From an uncultured Collinsella sp. (GTDB lineage: Bacteria; Actinomycetota; Coriobacteriia; Coriobacteriales; Coriobacteriaceae), in NCBI GenBank assembly GCA_902494345.1, contig CABUSV010000015.1:1-56206 (forward strand): DNA of 56,206 nucleotides. The letters are read 5' to 3'. Below are positions 24,986 to 32,661 of the stretch, one piece after another. Every line of letters starts with the position of its first letter. Within the stretch, counting starts at the first letter, position 1. A model generated the notes under the pieces. It had not been told where the DNA came from. It did no database searches and was given only the letters and a program-made list of their open reading frames with translations. The position numbers and the translations under genes are program-made.

Positions 24986-25027
24986 GCCCCTCCTTCGTCT
25001 ACAATATCGTGCAGACGAAGGAGGGGC
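24986..25027 (+). promoter_or_regulatory. Perfect 15-bp leader hairpin covering the ribosome binding site of the HAD gene
   Basis: GCCCCTCCTTCGTCT (24986-25000) and AGACGAAGGAGGGGC (25013-25027) pair exactly across a 12-base loop. AAGGAGG, the only Shine-Dalgarno sequence for the ATG at 25034, lies inside the right arm. Confidence 0.8.
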
Positions 25028-25033
25028 AGGCCC

Positions 25034-25891
25034 ATGATCAAGATGTTTGCGAGTGACTTAGACGGAACGCTGCTGAACGCCCTGCACGAGGCAGATGGGA
25101 CCATTCGCCGTGCTATTCGCGAGCTGACCGAGGCTGGCCTGCATGTGGTTCCCGCGACCGGACGCTCGACGTTGCCGATCGGCGAGCATGGCTTTACGGG
25201 GCTAGCGCTCGATGCCTGCTGCTCCAACGGGTCCATCGTGCGCGACAGCCATGGCGAGGTGCTCAAGACCTGGACCATCGACCCGCAGATTACCGAGGAG
25301 CTGCTCAAGGAGTTCCCGGATATCTGTTTTGACTGTTCCACGCCCGATGGTATGTTCTCGAGCGGTTCGTTCGAGATGCACCAGGCGGGCTTTAAGAAGG
25401 ACAGCCCTATCAAGCGCATCGTGATGCGCGGTATGCGTGCACGTGGCGGGTACCACGAGGAACAGTATTTCGACCAGTCGATCGGTGACATCCTGCGTCA
25501 CGATGTGTGTAAGATCAACTGCCGCGTGATCTTGCCCGAGCTGGAGCGCGACCTTAAGGCATATTTGGCCGAGCGATCGGACCGCGTGGTCAACGCGCCG
25601 TTCGATCCGGTGATGTTCGAGATCACGGACGTGGCGTGCAACAAGGGCGAGAGTGTGGCCTGGCTGGCGGGCTACTACGGTATTGCCGAGGATGAGGTCG
25701 CGGTCTACGGCGACGGCGGCAATGACATAGCCATGCTCAAGCGCTTCCGTCATAGCTATGCCACCAAGAATGGCAGTGACGCGGCAAAGGCCGCCGCGAG
25801 CGCGACCATCGGCAGCTGTATGGCCCATGCCGTCCCCAAGCACATGCTCGCCACCATGCGCAAGCAGAATTCCCACACCGTAATCGAATAA
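25034..25891 (+). CDS. HAD-superfamily phosphatase (Cof type)
   Basis: A 285-residue cytosolic phosphohydrolase. Motif I is DLDGTLLN (about 8-15, nucleophile and acid Asp), motif II follows in PATGRST, and the C-terminal NKGESVAWLAG and GDGGNDIAML are motifs III and IV. The inserted cap makes it the Cof/YbiV-like subgroup that acts on sugar phosphates and related metabolites; the substrate is unknown. The start at 25034 is supported by AAGGAGG seven bases away, which is locked in a hairpin, so translation may be controlled. An in-frame extension to 24950 is rejected. Confidence 0.9.
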   Translation: MIKMFASDLDGTLLNALHEADGTIRRAIRELTEAGLHVVPATGRSTLPIGEHGFTGLALDACCSNGSIVRDSHGEVLKTWTIDPQITEELLKEFPDICFDCSTPDGMFSSGSFEMHQAGFKKDSPIKRIVMRGMRARGGYHEEQYFDQSIGDILRHDVCKINCRVILPELERDLKAYLAERSDRVVNAPFDPVMFEITDVACNKGESVAWLAGYYGIAEDEVAVYGDGGNDIAMLKRFRHSYATKNGSDAAKAAASATIGSCMAHAVPKHMLATMRKQNSHTVIE

Positions 25892-25896
25892 TGAAA

Positions 25897-25925
25897 CAAA
25901 GGGACAGCCCCTCTGCCACATGGGA
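25897..25925. repeat. GGGACAG repeat fragment
   Basis: AAACAAAGGGACAGCCCCTC followed by TGCCACATGGGA carries the AAAGGGACAG core of the hairpin family without a good stem. Confidence 0.4.
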
Positions 25926-25974
25926 GATGCCGTCTTTTGGCGTATGGGACTGTTACGCTTTCGCCACCAACAAA

Positions 25975-26172
25975 TTTCGAGTTATTCGGCCTGTCGGAGG
26001 TCGTTAAATGGCTAAAGATGTCCTCTCAGGAACATTCATCCCTCTAATGGTGTTTGATTCGGTGACGTAAGTGCGCAAATGGGCATGTATACGCTCAAAT
26101 AAGGACAAAACCCTCAGATAATCCCGGCGGTGCATTTATACAGATTCCGCAGCGTGGCCGAATAACTCGAAA
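25975..26172. repeat. 17-bp inverted repeat bounding a small region
   Basis: TTTCGAGTTATTCGGCC (25975-25991) and its exact reverse complement (26156-26172) enclose 164 bases that include a 20-codon open frame. Confidence 0.75.
26008..26070 (+). CDS. Possible 20-residue peptide
   Basis: ATG at 26008 follows GGAGG by seven bases and opens MAKDVLSGTFIPLMVFDSVT before TAA. Nothing is recognised. The ribosome binding site is good, but at this length it could be chance. Confidence 0.25.
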   Translation: MAKDVLSGTFIPLMVFDSVT

Positions 26173-26198
26173 AATGTAGGTAGCAGTTCGGCGACAAG

Positions 26199-26238
26199 CT
26201 CGGGTATGGCAAAGGAACTGTTCCTTCGCCATACTCGA
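26199..26238. repeat. Hairpin upstream of the small peptide gene
   Basis: CTCGGGTATGGCAAAGGAAC pairs with GTTCCTTCGCCATACTCGAG around a single T, with two mismatches in 20. The near-zero loop suggests a palindrome rather than a simple terminator. Confidence 0.65.
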
Positions 26239-26326
26239 GATCCGATCTTCTGAAATGCGAACAAACATTCGCATATCTAACTGCGCTTTGATAGAATCGG
26301 TATCGTTGACGGCAGTTCCATGTGCC

Positions 26327-26361
26327 GGGCAGCGCCCTCCATCTGATGGGAGGTGATGCCC
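26327..26361 (+). promoter_or_regulatory. Leader stem hiding the ribosome binding site of the small peptide gene
   Basis: GGGCAGCGCCCTCCATC (26327-26343) is complementary at 13 of 17 positions, plus one wobble, to GATGGGAGGTGATGCCC (26345-26361). The GGGAGG ribosome binding site is within the right arm and the ATG follows directly. Confidence 0.5.
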
Positions 26362-26487
26362 ATGACCGATTTGATTGATTTCGTGAGGCTTCTGACCGCT
26401 TTGGCCTCGCTCCTCACGACGCTTATCGGACTTTCCGAGGCACTCAAGCAACGTTCGAAGCAACGAAAGAGGGGTCGCCGCCGCTAA
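26362..26487 (+). CDS. 41-residue hydrophobic/basic peptide, toxin-like
   Basis: The peptide starts MTDLIDFVRLLTALASLL, has a hydrophobic helix (about residues 5-25) and ends in a basic tail KQRSKQRKRGRRR. This layout, one membrane-spanning helix then a charged end, is shared by type I toxins and small holin-like peptides, which damage membranes when overproduced. I do not recognise a named family. A GGGAGG site eight bases upstream is predicted to be paired. A hairpin overlaps the stop codon (AGGGGTC at 26470 with GACCCCT at 26494). No antisense RNA can be proven from sequence. Other options are a small regulatory membrane peptide. Confidence 0.55.
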   Translation: MTDLIDFVRLLTALASLLTTLIGLSEALKQRSKQRKRGRRR

Positions 26488-26632
26488 GGCGTTGACCCCT
26501 TAATCCACGCAACGGCGCTGCCCAGCTTTGCAGAACTTGGGCTGCCGTCGACACCATTCTACCCACGAATGACATTTTGGACAATCGGCAATGCCACTTC
26601 AAAAAATGGATGCAACCTAGGAGGACGCCGAA

Positions 26633-26661
26633 TGTGGCAAAGGGACAGTCCCTTTGCCACA
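26633..26661. repeat. Perfect 14-bp palindrome with GGGACAG core
   Basis: TGTGGCAAAGGGAC and GTCCCTTTGCCACA are separated by one base. The AAAGGGACAG core links it to the GGGACAG-loop family, but the stem differs. Confidence 0.75.
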
Positions 26662-26687
26662 ACCCAAATATTGCCTTTACGTGTTGA

Positions 26688-26732
26688 TGCACACGGTGTG
26701 CAATAATACTCGCACTGTGCAATAGCGCACAG
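26688..26732. promoter_or_regulatory. Two palindromes in the promoter region of the second tetR gene
   Basis: TGCACAcggTGTGCA (26688-26702) and CTGTGC-N6-GCACAG (26715-26732) share TGTGC/GCACA half-sites. They end 22 bases before the start codon, as expected for autoregulation. Confidence 0.6.
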
Positions 26733-26753
26733 GCTGAGTAACAAGGAGGACGC

Positions 26754-27464
26754 TTGTCCCAGCTCGAGAAATGCGATCGCCGGTCCCTTCGCTCGCAGCG
26801 TGCCCTTCGCCAGGCGCTTGCCAGCGAACTTGCCGAAAGCGGCGATCTTTCGCGCATTAATGTCGCGTCGCTCACCGAGCGCGCTGGTCTTACGCGCCGC
26901 ACGTTCTATTCGCACTACTGCGATATCCCCGACTTTATCAATCAAATCGAGGACGGCTTGCTGGCCGAGATCCGTGAGCGCATTGAGCTCATCACCGCAG
27001 CTCAGCTGCCTGATCTCTATCACAACATCGATGAGCTCGAGCCGGCGCCCGGTTCGGTTGAGCTGCTGCGTTATCTTGCGGCCAACCGCGACTTAATCGG
27101 TGCGCTGCTGGGCCCGGGCGGCGATCAGGCCTTTATTAAAAAGATCATCGACACCGCCCGCGAGGCCGTGGTGCCGCGTGCGCAGACGGGCATTTTGGGC
27201 CTGGCGCTGGGCACATTCTTTGACTACTACGTCACCTACGTCGTGAGTGCCGAGGTCGGCCTGATCCAGCGCTGGTTTGAGCGTGGGCTCACCGAATCGC
27301 CCGAGGCCATGGCGCGCATTATGACGGTGCTCGCTTTTGTGCGCCCTGGTGACCTGTATGGCCAACCCATCGATATCAACGTGCCGGAATACGGCATGAA
27401 GCTATTGAACTTGCAGCTCGAGGACGCGGCCGACACCGCCGCAACCGTCGAGTCCAACAACTAA
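26754..27464 (+). CDS. TetR-family regulator upstream of the dehydratase activase
   Basis: A 236-residue protein with a TetR-type HTH (about 10-55): RSQRALRQALASELAESG then LTERAGLTRRTFYSHYCDI. The C-terminal half contains hydrophobic helices typical of the TetR_C_8-like group. TTG at 26754 is the start, with AAGGAGG four bases upstream. Its stop is 12 bases from the activase gene, so both are probably in one transcript controlled from the palindromes at 26688-26732. It may adjust fermentation of hydroxyacids or fatty acids; the ligand is unknown. Confidence 0.85.
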   Translation: MSQLEKCDRRSLRSQRALRQALASELAESGDLSRINVASLTERAGLTRRTFYSHYCDIPDFINQIEDGLLAEIRERIELITAAQLPDLYHNIDELEPAPGSVELLRYLAANRDLIGALLGPGGDQAFIKKIIDTAREAVVPRAQTGILGLALGTFFDYYVTYVVSAEVGLIQRWFERGLTESPEAMARIMTVLAFVRPGDLYGQPIDINVPEYGMKLLNLQLEDAADTAATVESNN

Positions 27465-27476
27465 GAGGAGAGACAG

Positions 27477-30400
27477 ATGAGCAAACTCGTCGAAGGCATT
27501 AAGGACCGTATGGTCGCTGCCGCACGCGAGGCCGCGCCCACCGTGATGGACGCCGCGCAGAAGGCCGCGGCCGCGGCTGCCGAGAAAGTCGCTGAGGCAG
27601 TTGCCGAGGCCAAGAACGCGGCAGGGGAGACGTCCGTCGTTAGCGAGCCCGTAGCCGCCACCGCCGCCCACGCCCCCGAAGGCGCGATCTTCAACCCCGA
27701 GAACGCTCGTGGCAACCTGCACCTGGGCATCGACGTGGGTTCCACCACCGTTAAGCTCGCCGTGCTCAACGACGACAACCAGATCGTCTACGCCAAGTAC
27801 CAGCGTCACCACACCGACGTCCGTGCCTGCGCCCGCGACTTGTTCGAGGGCGCTGCGACCGTGCTGCCGGCTGCCCAAATGACCTGTGCCATTACCGGTT
27901 CGGGCGGCCTGCTGCTGTCCCAGTGGCTCGACCTGGAGTTTGTCCAGGAGGTCATTGCCAGCAAGCGCGCCGTCGAGACCCTTATCCCGGCCACCGATGT
28001 CGCCATCGAGCTGGGCGGCGAGGACGCCAAGATCATCTACTTCGACAACGGCATCGAGCAGCGCATGAACGGCACCTGTGCCGGCGGTACGGGCGCGTTC
28101 ATCGACCAGATGGCAACCCTGCTGCACACCGACGCGAGCGGCCTCAACGAGCTCGCGGCCAACGCCACCACCATCTATCCCATCGCCAGCCGCTGCGGCG
28201 TCTTTGCCAAGACTGACGTGCAGCCGCTGCTTAACGAAGGCGCCCGCCCCGAGGACGTGGCGGCCTCCATCTTCCAAGCCGTCGTGACCCAGACCATCTC
28301 GGGCCTGGCGTGCGGCCGTCCCATTCGCGGCAACGTCGCCTTCCTGGGCGGCCCGCTGCAGTACCTCTCCGAGCTGCGCCACCGCTTCTACCTCACGCTC
28401 AATCTGGACGAAGAGCACCGTATCGTGCCCCAAAACGCTCACCTGTTTGTGGCGAGCGGAGCCGCCATGGCGCACGAGTCCAACAAGCTCAGCACGTTCC
28501 CGCAGCTCATCGAGGCCATCGACAGCTTGGGTGACACGCAGGGTGCCGAGGTCGAGCGCCTGGATCCGCTCTTTGCCACCGACGAGGACTTTGCCGAGTT
28601 CAAGACCCGTCACGATGCCGAGGTCGTCCCCAAGGGTAAGCTCGACGGCTACACCGGCCGCGTGTTCATCGGCATCGACGCCGGCTCCACCACCATGAAG
28701 GCCGCGCTCGTGGGCGAGGACGGCCAGCTGCTGCACACCTGGTACGGCAACAACAACGGCGACATCCTGGGCACGGCCAAGGTCATCATGGCCGATTTCT
28801 ACAACCACATCCCCGCCGGCTGCACCATCGGCCACGTGACCACCACGGGCTACGGCGAGGCGCTGCTCATCGAGGCCCTCAAGGCCGATTCCGGCGAGAT
28901 TGAGACCGTTGCGCATCTGCGCGGCGCCAAGGCATTCCTGCCCGGTGTCGAGTTTATCCTGGACATCGGCGGCCAGGACATGAAGTGCCTGCGCGTCAAG
29001 GACGGCGTGATTGAGCACATCATGCTCAACGAGGCCTGCTCGTCGGGCTGCGGCAGCTTTATCGAGAGTTTTGCCGTGTCTATGAACATGGACGTGCGCG
29101 CGTTTGCCGACGCCGCCATTTATGCCAAGGCTCCGGTCGATTTGGGTAGTCGCTGCACGGTCTTTATGAACTCGCGCGTCAAGCAGGCGCAAAAGGAAGG
29201 CGCCACGGTGGGCGACATCGCGGCCGGCCTGTCCTATTCCGTCATCAAGAATGCCCTGTTCAAGGTCATTAAGCTGCGCGACCCCAAGGAAATCGGCAGC
29301 CAGGTGATCGTCCAGGGCGGCACCTTTATGTCCGATGCCACGCTGCGCGCGTTTGAGCAGCTCACCGGCGTTCATGCCGTGCGTCCCGACATCGCCGGCT
29401 GTATGGGCGCCTACGGTGCGGCCCTGCTCGCCCGCGATCGCGCCGGCGCCGACGGCACCTCGACCATTCTTTCTGCCGAGGACATCGCGCACCTCACCGT
29501 GACGCAAAAGCATGTCCGCTGCGGCCGCTGCTCCAACAACTGCCAGCTCACCGTCAACGATTTTGGCGGCGGCAGGCGCTTCATTACCGGCAACCGCTGC
29601 GAGAAGGGTGCCGGTCACAAAAAGCAAAAGACCGAGGCCCCCAACCTCTTTAAAAAGAAAAACGAGCTGCTCTTTAACCGCGAGGTGCTGAGCCCCGACG
29701 AGGCTCCGCGCGGCACCGTCGGCATCCCGCGCGCACTCAACATGTACGAGAACTACCCCTTCTGGCACGCGTTCTTTACGCGCCTGGGCTTTAGCGTGCA
29801 GCTGTCCGACCAGTCGAGCAAAAAGACCTACCAGGCGGGCATCGAGTCCATGCCGTCCGAGAGCGTGTGCTATCCGGCCAAGATGAGCCACGGCCACGTG
29901 ATGAACCTCATCGACCGCGATGTCGACTTCATTTGGATGCCGTGCGTGCGCTGGGAGCGCAAGGAGGACCCGACCGCCGGCAACTGCTACAACTGCCCCA
30001 TCGTTATGAGCTACCCCACGGCGTTGGCGCTCAACATAGACGAGATTCGCGAGCAGAACATCGAGTTCCTGTACCCGTTTGTGCCCTATCACGACAAGAC
30101 CGAGCTCAAGCGCCGCCTGTACCAGGTGCTCGCCGTCGACCGTGTGGCCGATTCGCAAGCCGGTCGCGGTCGCGTACGCGGTCCCAAGATCACGCGCTCC
30201 GAGGTCGATGCCGCCGTCAACGCCGCCTACGAGGCCGATGCGCGTTTCCACGAGGACATCCAGACCATGGGCGAGGAGGCTCTTAAGTGGGTCGAGGACC
30301 ACGGCGGCCACGGCATCGTGCTCGCCGGCCGTCCCTACCATAACGACCCCGAGATCAACCACGCCCTGCCCGAGCTTATTTCGAGCTTTGGCTTTGCGGT

Positions 30401-32246
30401 CTTTACCGAGGATTCGCTCGCGCATCTCGTGAAGCCCGAGCGCCCCATCCGCGTCGTCGACCAGTGGATGTACCACAGCCGCCTGTATGCCGTCGCCCGC
30501 TTTGTGACGATGCGCAACGACCTGGACCTGATCCAGCTCAACTCCTTCGGCTGCGGTCTGGATGCTCTGACCACCGACCAGGTGCAGGAGATTCTGGAGG
30601 CCAGCGGCAAGATCTACACCGTGCTCAAGATCGATGAGGTATCCAACCTGGGCGCCGCGCGCATCCGCATCCGCTCGCTCATGGCCGCGCTTAAGGACCA
30701 GGAGGCCGAGCGCTTGGCCGAGGCCACGGCCGCGGGCGAGGCCTACGAGCAGGGCGTTGCCGCGCCGGTGGCGCCCTCCACGGATGCCCCCGCGTTCGCG
30801 AGCCGCAAGTACACGTTTGAGGCTCAGCGCGAGAGTGCTTCGACCGCGTGGCCCAAGGTGCCCTTTACCGAGCAGATGCGCGAGGAGGGCTACACCATCC
30901 TGTGCCCGCAGATGGCGCCGATCCACTTTGACCTGGTCAAAGAGGTATTCCGCGGTGCCGGCTACAACTTGGAGTTGCTGCCCTCGACCGATCACGATGC
31001 CGTCGAGGCCGGTCTGCGCTATGTGAACAATGACATCTGCTATCCGTCGATCCTGGTGACCGGCCAGATCATGGAGGCCATCGAGAGCGGTCGGTACGAC
31101 CTGTCCAAGACAGCTGTGGTCATCAGCCAGACCGGCGGCGGCTGCCGTGCCACCAACTACATCGCGCTCATCCGCAAGGCCCTGCGCGAGAGCGGCCACC
31201 CCGAGATTCCGGTGATCTCGCTTTCGGCCGTGGCGCTCGGCGAGGACAACCCCGGCTTTAAGATTACGCCGGCGCTGCTTAAGCAGGCCGTGTACGCGGT
31301 GCTCTTTGGTGACGTGATGATGCAGATGCTCTACCGCTGTCGCCCGTACGAGGCCACGCCCGGTGCCGCCAATGCGCTCTTTGAGGAGTACATGGCGCGT
31401 GCCCGCAAGCTGGCGCCCAAGTTCAACCGCCACAACTACACCAAGCTTGCGCGTGAGGCCATCCGCGCGTTCGATACCATGCCGCTTGTGGGCGAGGGCA
31501 CCAAGCCGCGCGTGGGCGTGGTCGGCGAGATCTTGGTCAAGTTCCACCCCACGGCCAACAACCACGTGGTCGATGTCATCGAGCGTGAGGGCTGCGAGGC
31601 CGTGGTACCGGGCCTGCTCGACTTCTTCCTGTACTCCATGAGCAATGCCGAGCTGCAGAAGGACGAGCTGGGAAGCTCTGCCACTACGCGCGCGGGCATG
31701 CAAGCGCTCATCAAGCTCGTGGACTGGATGCGTACGCCGGTGGAGGAGATGCTCGAGAAGTCCCGCCGCTTCGAGGCGCCCGAGCGCATCGGCACCATGG
31801 CGGACAAGGCCCGCACGGTGCTTTCGGTGTGCAACAACATGGGTGAAGGCTGGCTGCTCACGGCCGAGATGCTCGACCTGATCGACCACGGTGCGCCCAA
31901 CATCATCTGCACGCAGCCCTTCGCGTGCCTGCCCAACCACGTGGTGGGCAAGGCAGTGATCAAGGAACTGCGCCGTCAGCACCCCGAGAGCAACATTGTC
32001 GCGGTGGACTACGACCCCGGTGCGTCCGAGGTCAACCAGCTCAACCGCATTAAGCTCATGATCAGCGTGGCCAAGGAGAACATGCGCGCCGGCAAGGGCT
32101 TTAAGCTCGAGAAGGTGGCGCCGCTCGCGATGGACGAGGTCAGCGGCCAGATGCGCGCCCACGACGGCTGCGCGAGCTGCGGCTCGGTCGACGAGAGTGC
32201 CGTGGCGTCGGTCGCTGAGCGCCTGGGACGCGGCATTAAGAAGTAG
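27477..32246 (+). CDS. Two-ATPase 2-hydroxyacyl-CoA dehydratase activase/dehydratase-like protein
   Basis: A 1589-residue protein. After an Ala-rich lead (1-75) come two BadF/BadG-type ASKHA ATPase domains: GIDVGSTTVKL (from 84) with NGTCAGGTGAF, and GIDAGSTTMKA (from 399) with NEACSSGCGSF (about 518), whose Cys residues match the [4Fe-4S] ligands of dehydratase activators. A Cys cluster RCGRCSNNCQ (about 680) precedes a DUF2229-like and HgdB-like C-terminal half with further Cys motifs. Related activators use ATP to inject a high-energy electron into 2-hydroxyacyl-CoA dehydratases. Fused forms of this size are known in anaerobes but their reaction is unsettled. GAGGAG precedes the ATG; a tetR gene lies just upstream. 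The whole reading frame has strong G+C at third positions. Confidence 0.88.
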   Translation: MSKLVEGIKDRMVAAAREAAPTVMDAAQKAAAAAAEKVAEAVAEAKNAAGETSVVSEPVAATAAHAPEGAIFNPENARGNLHLGIDVGSTTVKLAVLNDDNQIVYAKYQRHHTDVRACARDLFEGAATVLPAAQMTCAITGSGGLLLSQWLDLEFVQEVIASKRAVETLIPATDVAIELGGEDAKIIYFDNGIEQRMNGTCAGGTGAFIDQMATLLHTDASGLNELAANATTIYPIASRCGVFAKTDVQPLLNEGARPEDVAASIFQAVVTQTISGLACGRPIRGNVAFLGGPLQYLSELRHRFYLTLNLDEEHRIVPQNAHLFVASGAAMAHESNKLSTFPQLIEAIDSLGDTQGAEVERLDPLFATDEDFAEFKTRHDAEVVPKGKLDGYTGRVFIGIDAGSTTMKAALVGEDGQLLHTWYGNNNGDILGTAKVIMADFYNHIPAGCTIGHVTTTGYGEALLIEALKADSGEIETVAHLRGAKAFLPGVEFILDIGGQDMKCLRVKDGVIEHIMLNEACSSGCGSFIESFAVSMNMDVRAFADAAIYAKAPVDLGSRCTVFMNSRVKQAQKEGATVGDIAAGLSYSVIKNALFKVIKLRDPKEIGSQVIVQGGTFMSDATLRAFEQLTGVHAVRPDIAGCMGAYGAALLARDRAGADGTSTILSAEDIAHLTVTQKHVRCGRCSNNCQLTVNDFGGGRRFITGNRCEKGAGHKKQKTEAPNLFKKKNELLFNREVLSPDEAPRGTVGIPRALNMYENYPFWHAFFTRLGFSVQLSDQSSKKTYQAGIESMPSESVCYPAKMSHGHVMNLIDRDVDFIWMPCVRWERKEDPTAGNCYNCPIVMSYPTALALNIDEIREQNIEFLYPFVPYHDKTELKRRLYQVLAVDRVADSQAGRGRVRGPKITRSEVDAAVNAAYEADARFHEDIQTMGEEALKWVEDHGGHGIVLAGRPYHNDPEINHALPELISSFGFAVFTEDSLAHLVKPERPIRVVDQWMYHSRLYAVARFVTMRNDLDLIQLNSFGCGLDALTTDQVQEILEASGKIYTVLKIDEVSNLGAARIRIRSLMAALKDQEAERLAEATAAGEAYEQGVAAPVAPSTDAPAFASRKYTFEAQRESASTAWPKVPFTEQMREEGYTILCPQMAPIHFDLVKEVFRGAGYNLELLPSTDHDAVEAGLRYVNNDICYPSILVTGQIMEAIESGRYDLSKTAVVISQTGGGCRATNYIALIRKALRESGHPEIPVISLSAVALGEDNPGFKITPALLKQAVYAVLFGDVMMQMLYRCRPYEATPGAANALFEEYMARARKLAPKFNRHNYTKLAREAIRAFDTMPLVGEGTKPRVGVVGEILVKFHPTANNHVVDVIEREGCEAVVPGLLDFFLYSMSNAELQKDELGSSATTRAGMQALIKLVDWMRTPVEEMLEKSRRFEAPERIGTMADKARTVLSVCNNMGEGWLLTAEMLDLIDHGAPNIICTQPFACLPNHVVGKAVIKELRRQHPESNIVAVDYDPGASEVNQLNRIKLMISVAKENMRAGKGFKLEKVAPLAMDEVSGQMRAHDGCASCGSVDESAVASVAERLGRGIKK

Positions 32247-32274
32247 TTGACCTGCTTCGAGCCGGATATAAGAC

Positions 32275-32311
32275 AAACGGGTGGCAGCCATGCCGGCTAC
32301 CACCCGTTTTT
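32275..32311 (+). terminator. Terminator of the activase gene
   Basis: AAACGGGTGGcAGC pairs with GCTaCCACCCGTTTTT; a T-run follows. Confidence 0.88.
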
Positions 32312-32368
32312 ACTGGACATATGTTGCGTAAATGGGCTTGTTGACGCCTTCAGCGGACTCGTATTTCA

Positions 32369-32488
32369 GAAGTGCGGGGAAAAACTCCAAACCTCCGAGC
32401 ACACTGCTCTTTTGAGCTCTCGTTACCTGCGGTTTTGTTGCTAAAAAAGTCGGTCTGGTCGGCGAAGCTCAATTTTTCACCGCACTTC
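32369..32488. repeat. Inverted repeat of GAAGTGCGG type
   Basis: GAAGTGCGGGGAAAAA (32369-32384) and TTTTTCACCGCACTTC (32473-32488) pair at 15 of 16 positions across 88 bases. The 415-base gap between the activase and HCDH genes holds this, a terminator and no gene. Confidence 0.6.
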
Positions 32489-32661
32489 CGAAAACGACGG
32501 TCCTGCGGCACGAAAAATGGCCTGTAAAGCCCTGAGATAATGAACAGGCGTAGCCGTTCGCCGCAAGTAACCGTCCGTTTATAGAACCCACCTCCAGCGT
32601 GCAGCCCTCTTACGGTTGAATAAATACGCATCTATGGAATTACGTAAGAGAGGACCGTTCC

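Noticed and set aside
26095..26463. A 122-codon minus-strand frame across the small peptide gene
   Set aside because: It runs through several inverted repeats and has no ribosome binding site; more likely a chance frame, although an antisense transcript here would matter for the toxin idea.
27402..32303. An uninterrupted 1633-codon frame on the minus strand across the dehydratase activase gene
   Set aside because: It is the mirror of a G+C-rich real gene; its translation is low-complexity (Val/Leu/Gly/His-rich) with no family motifs, and the plus-strand frame has clear domains and a ribosome binding site.
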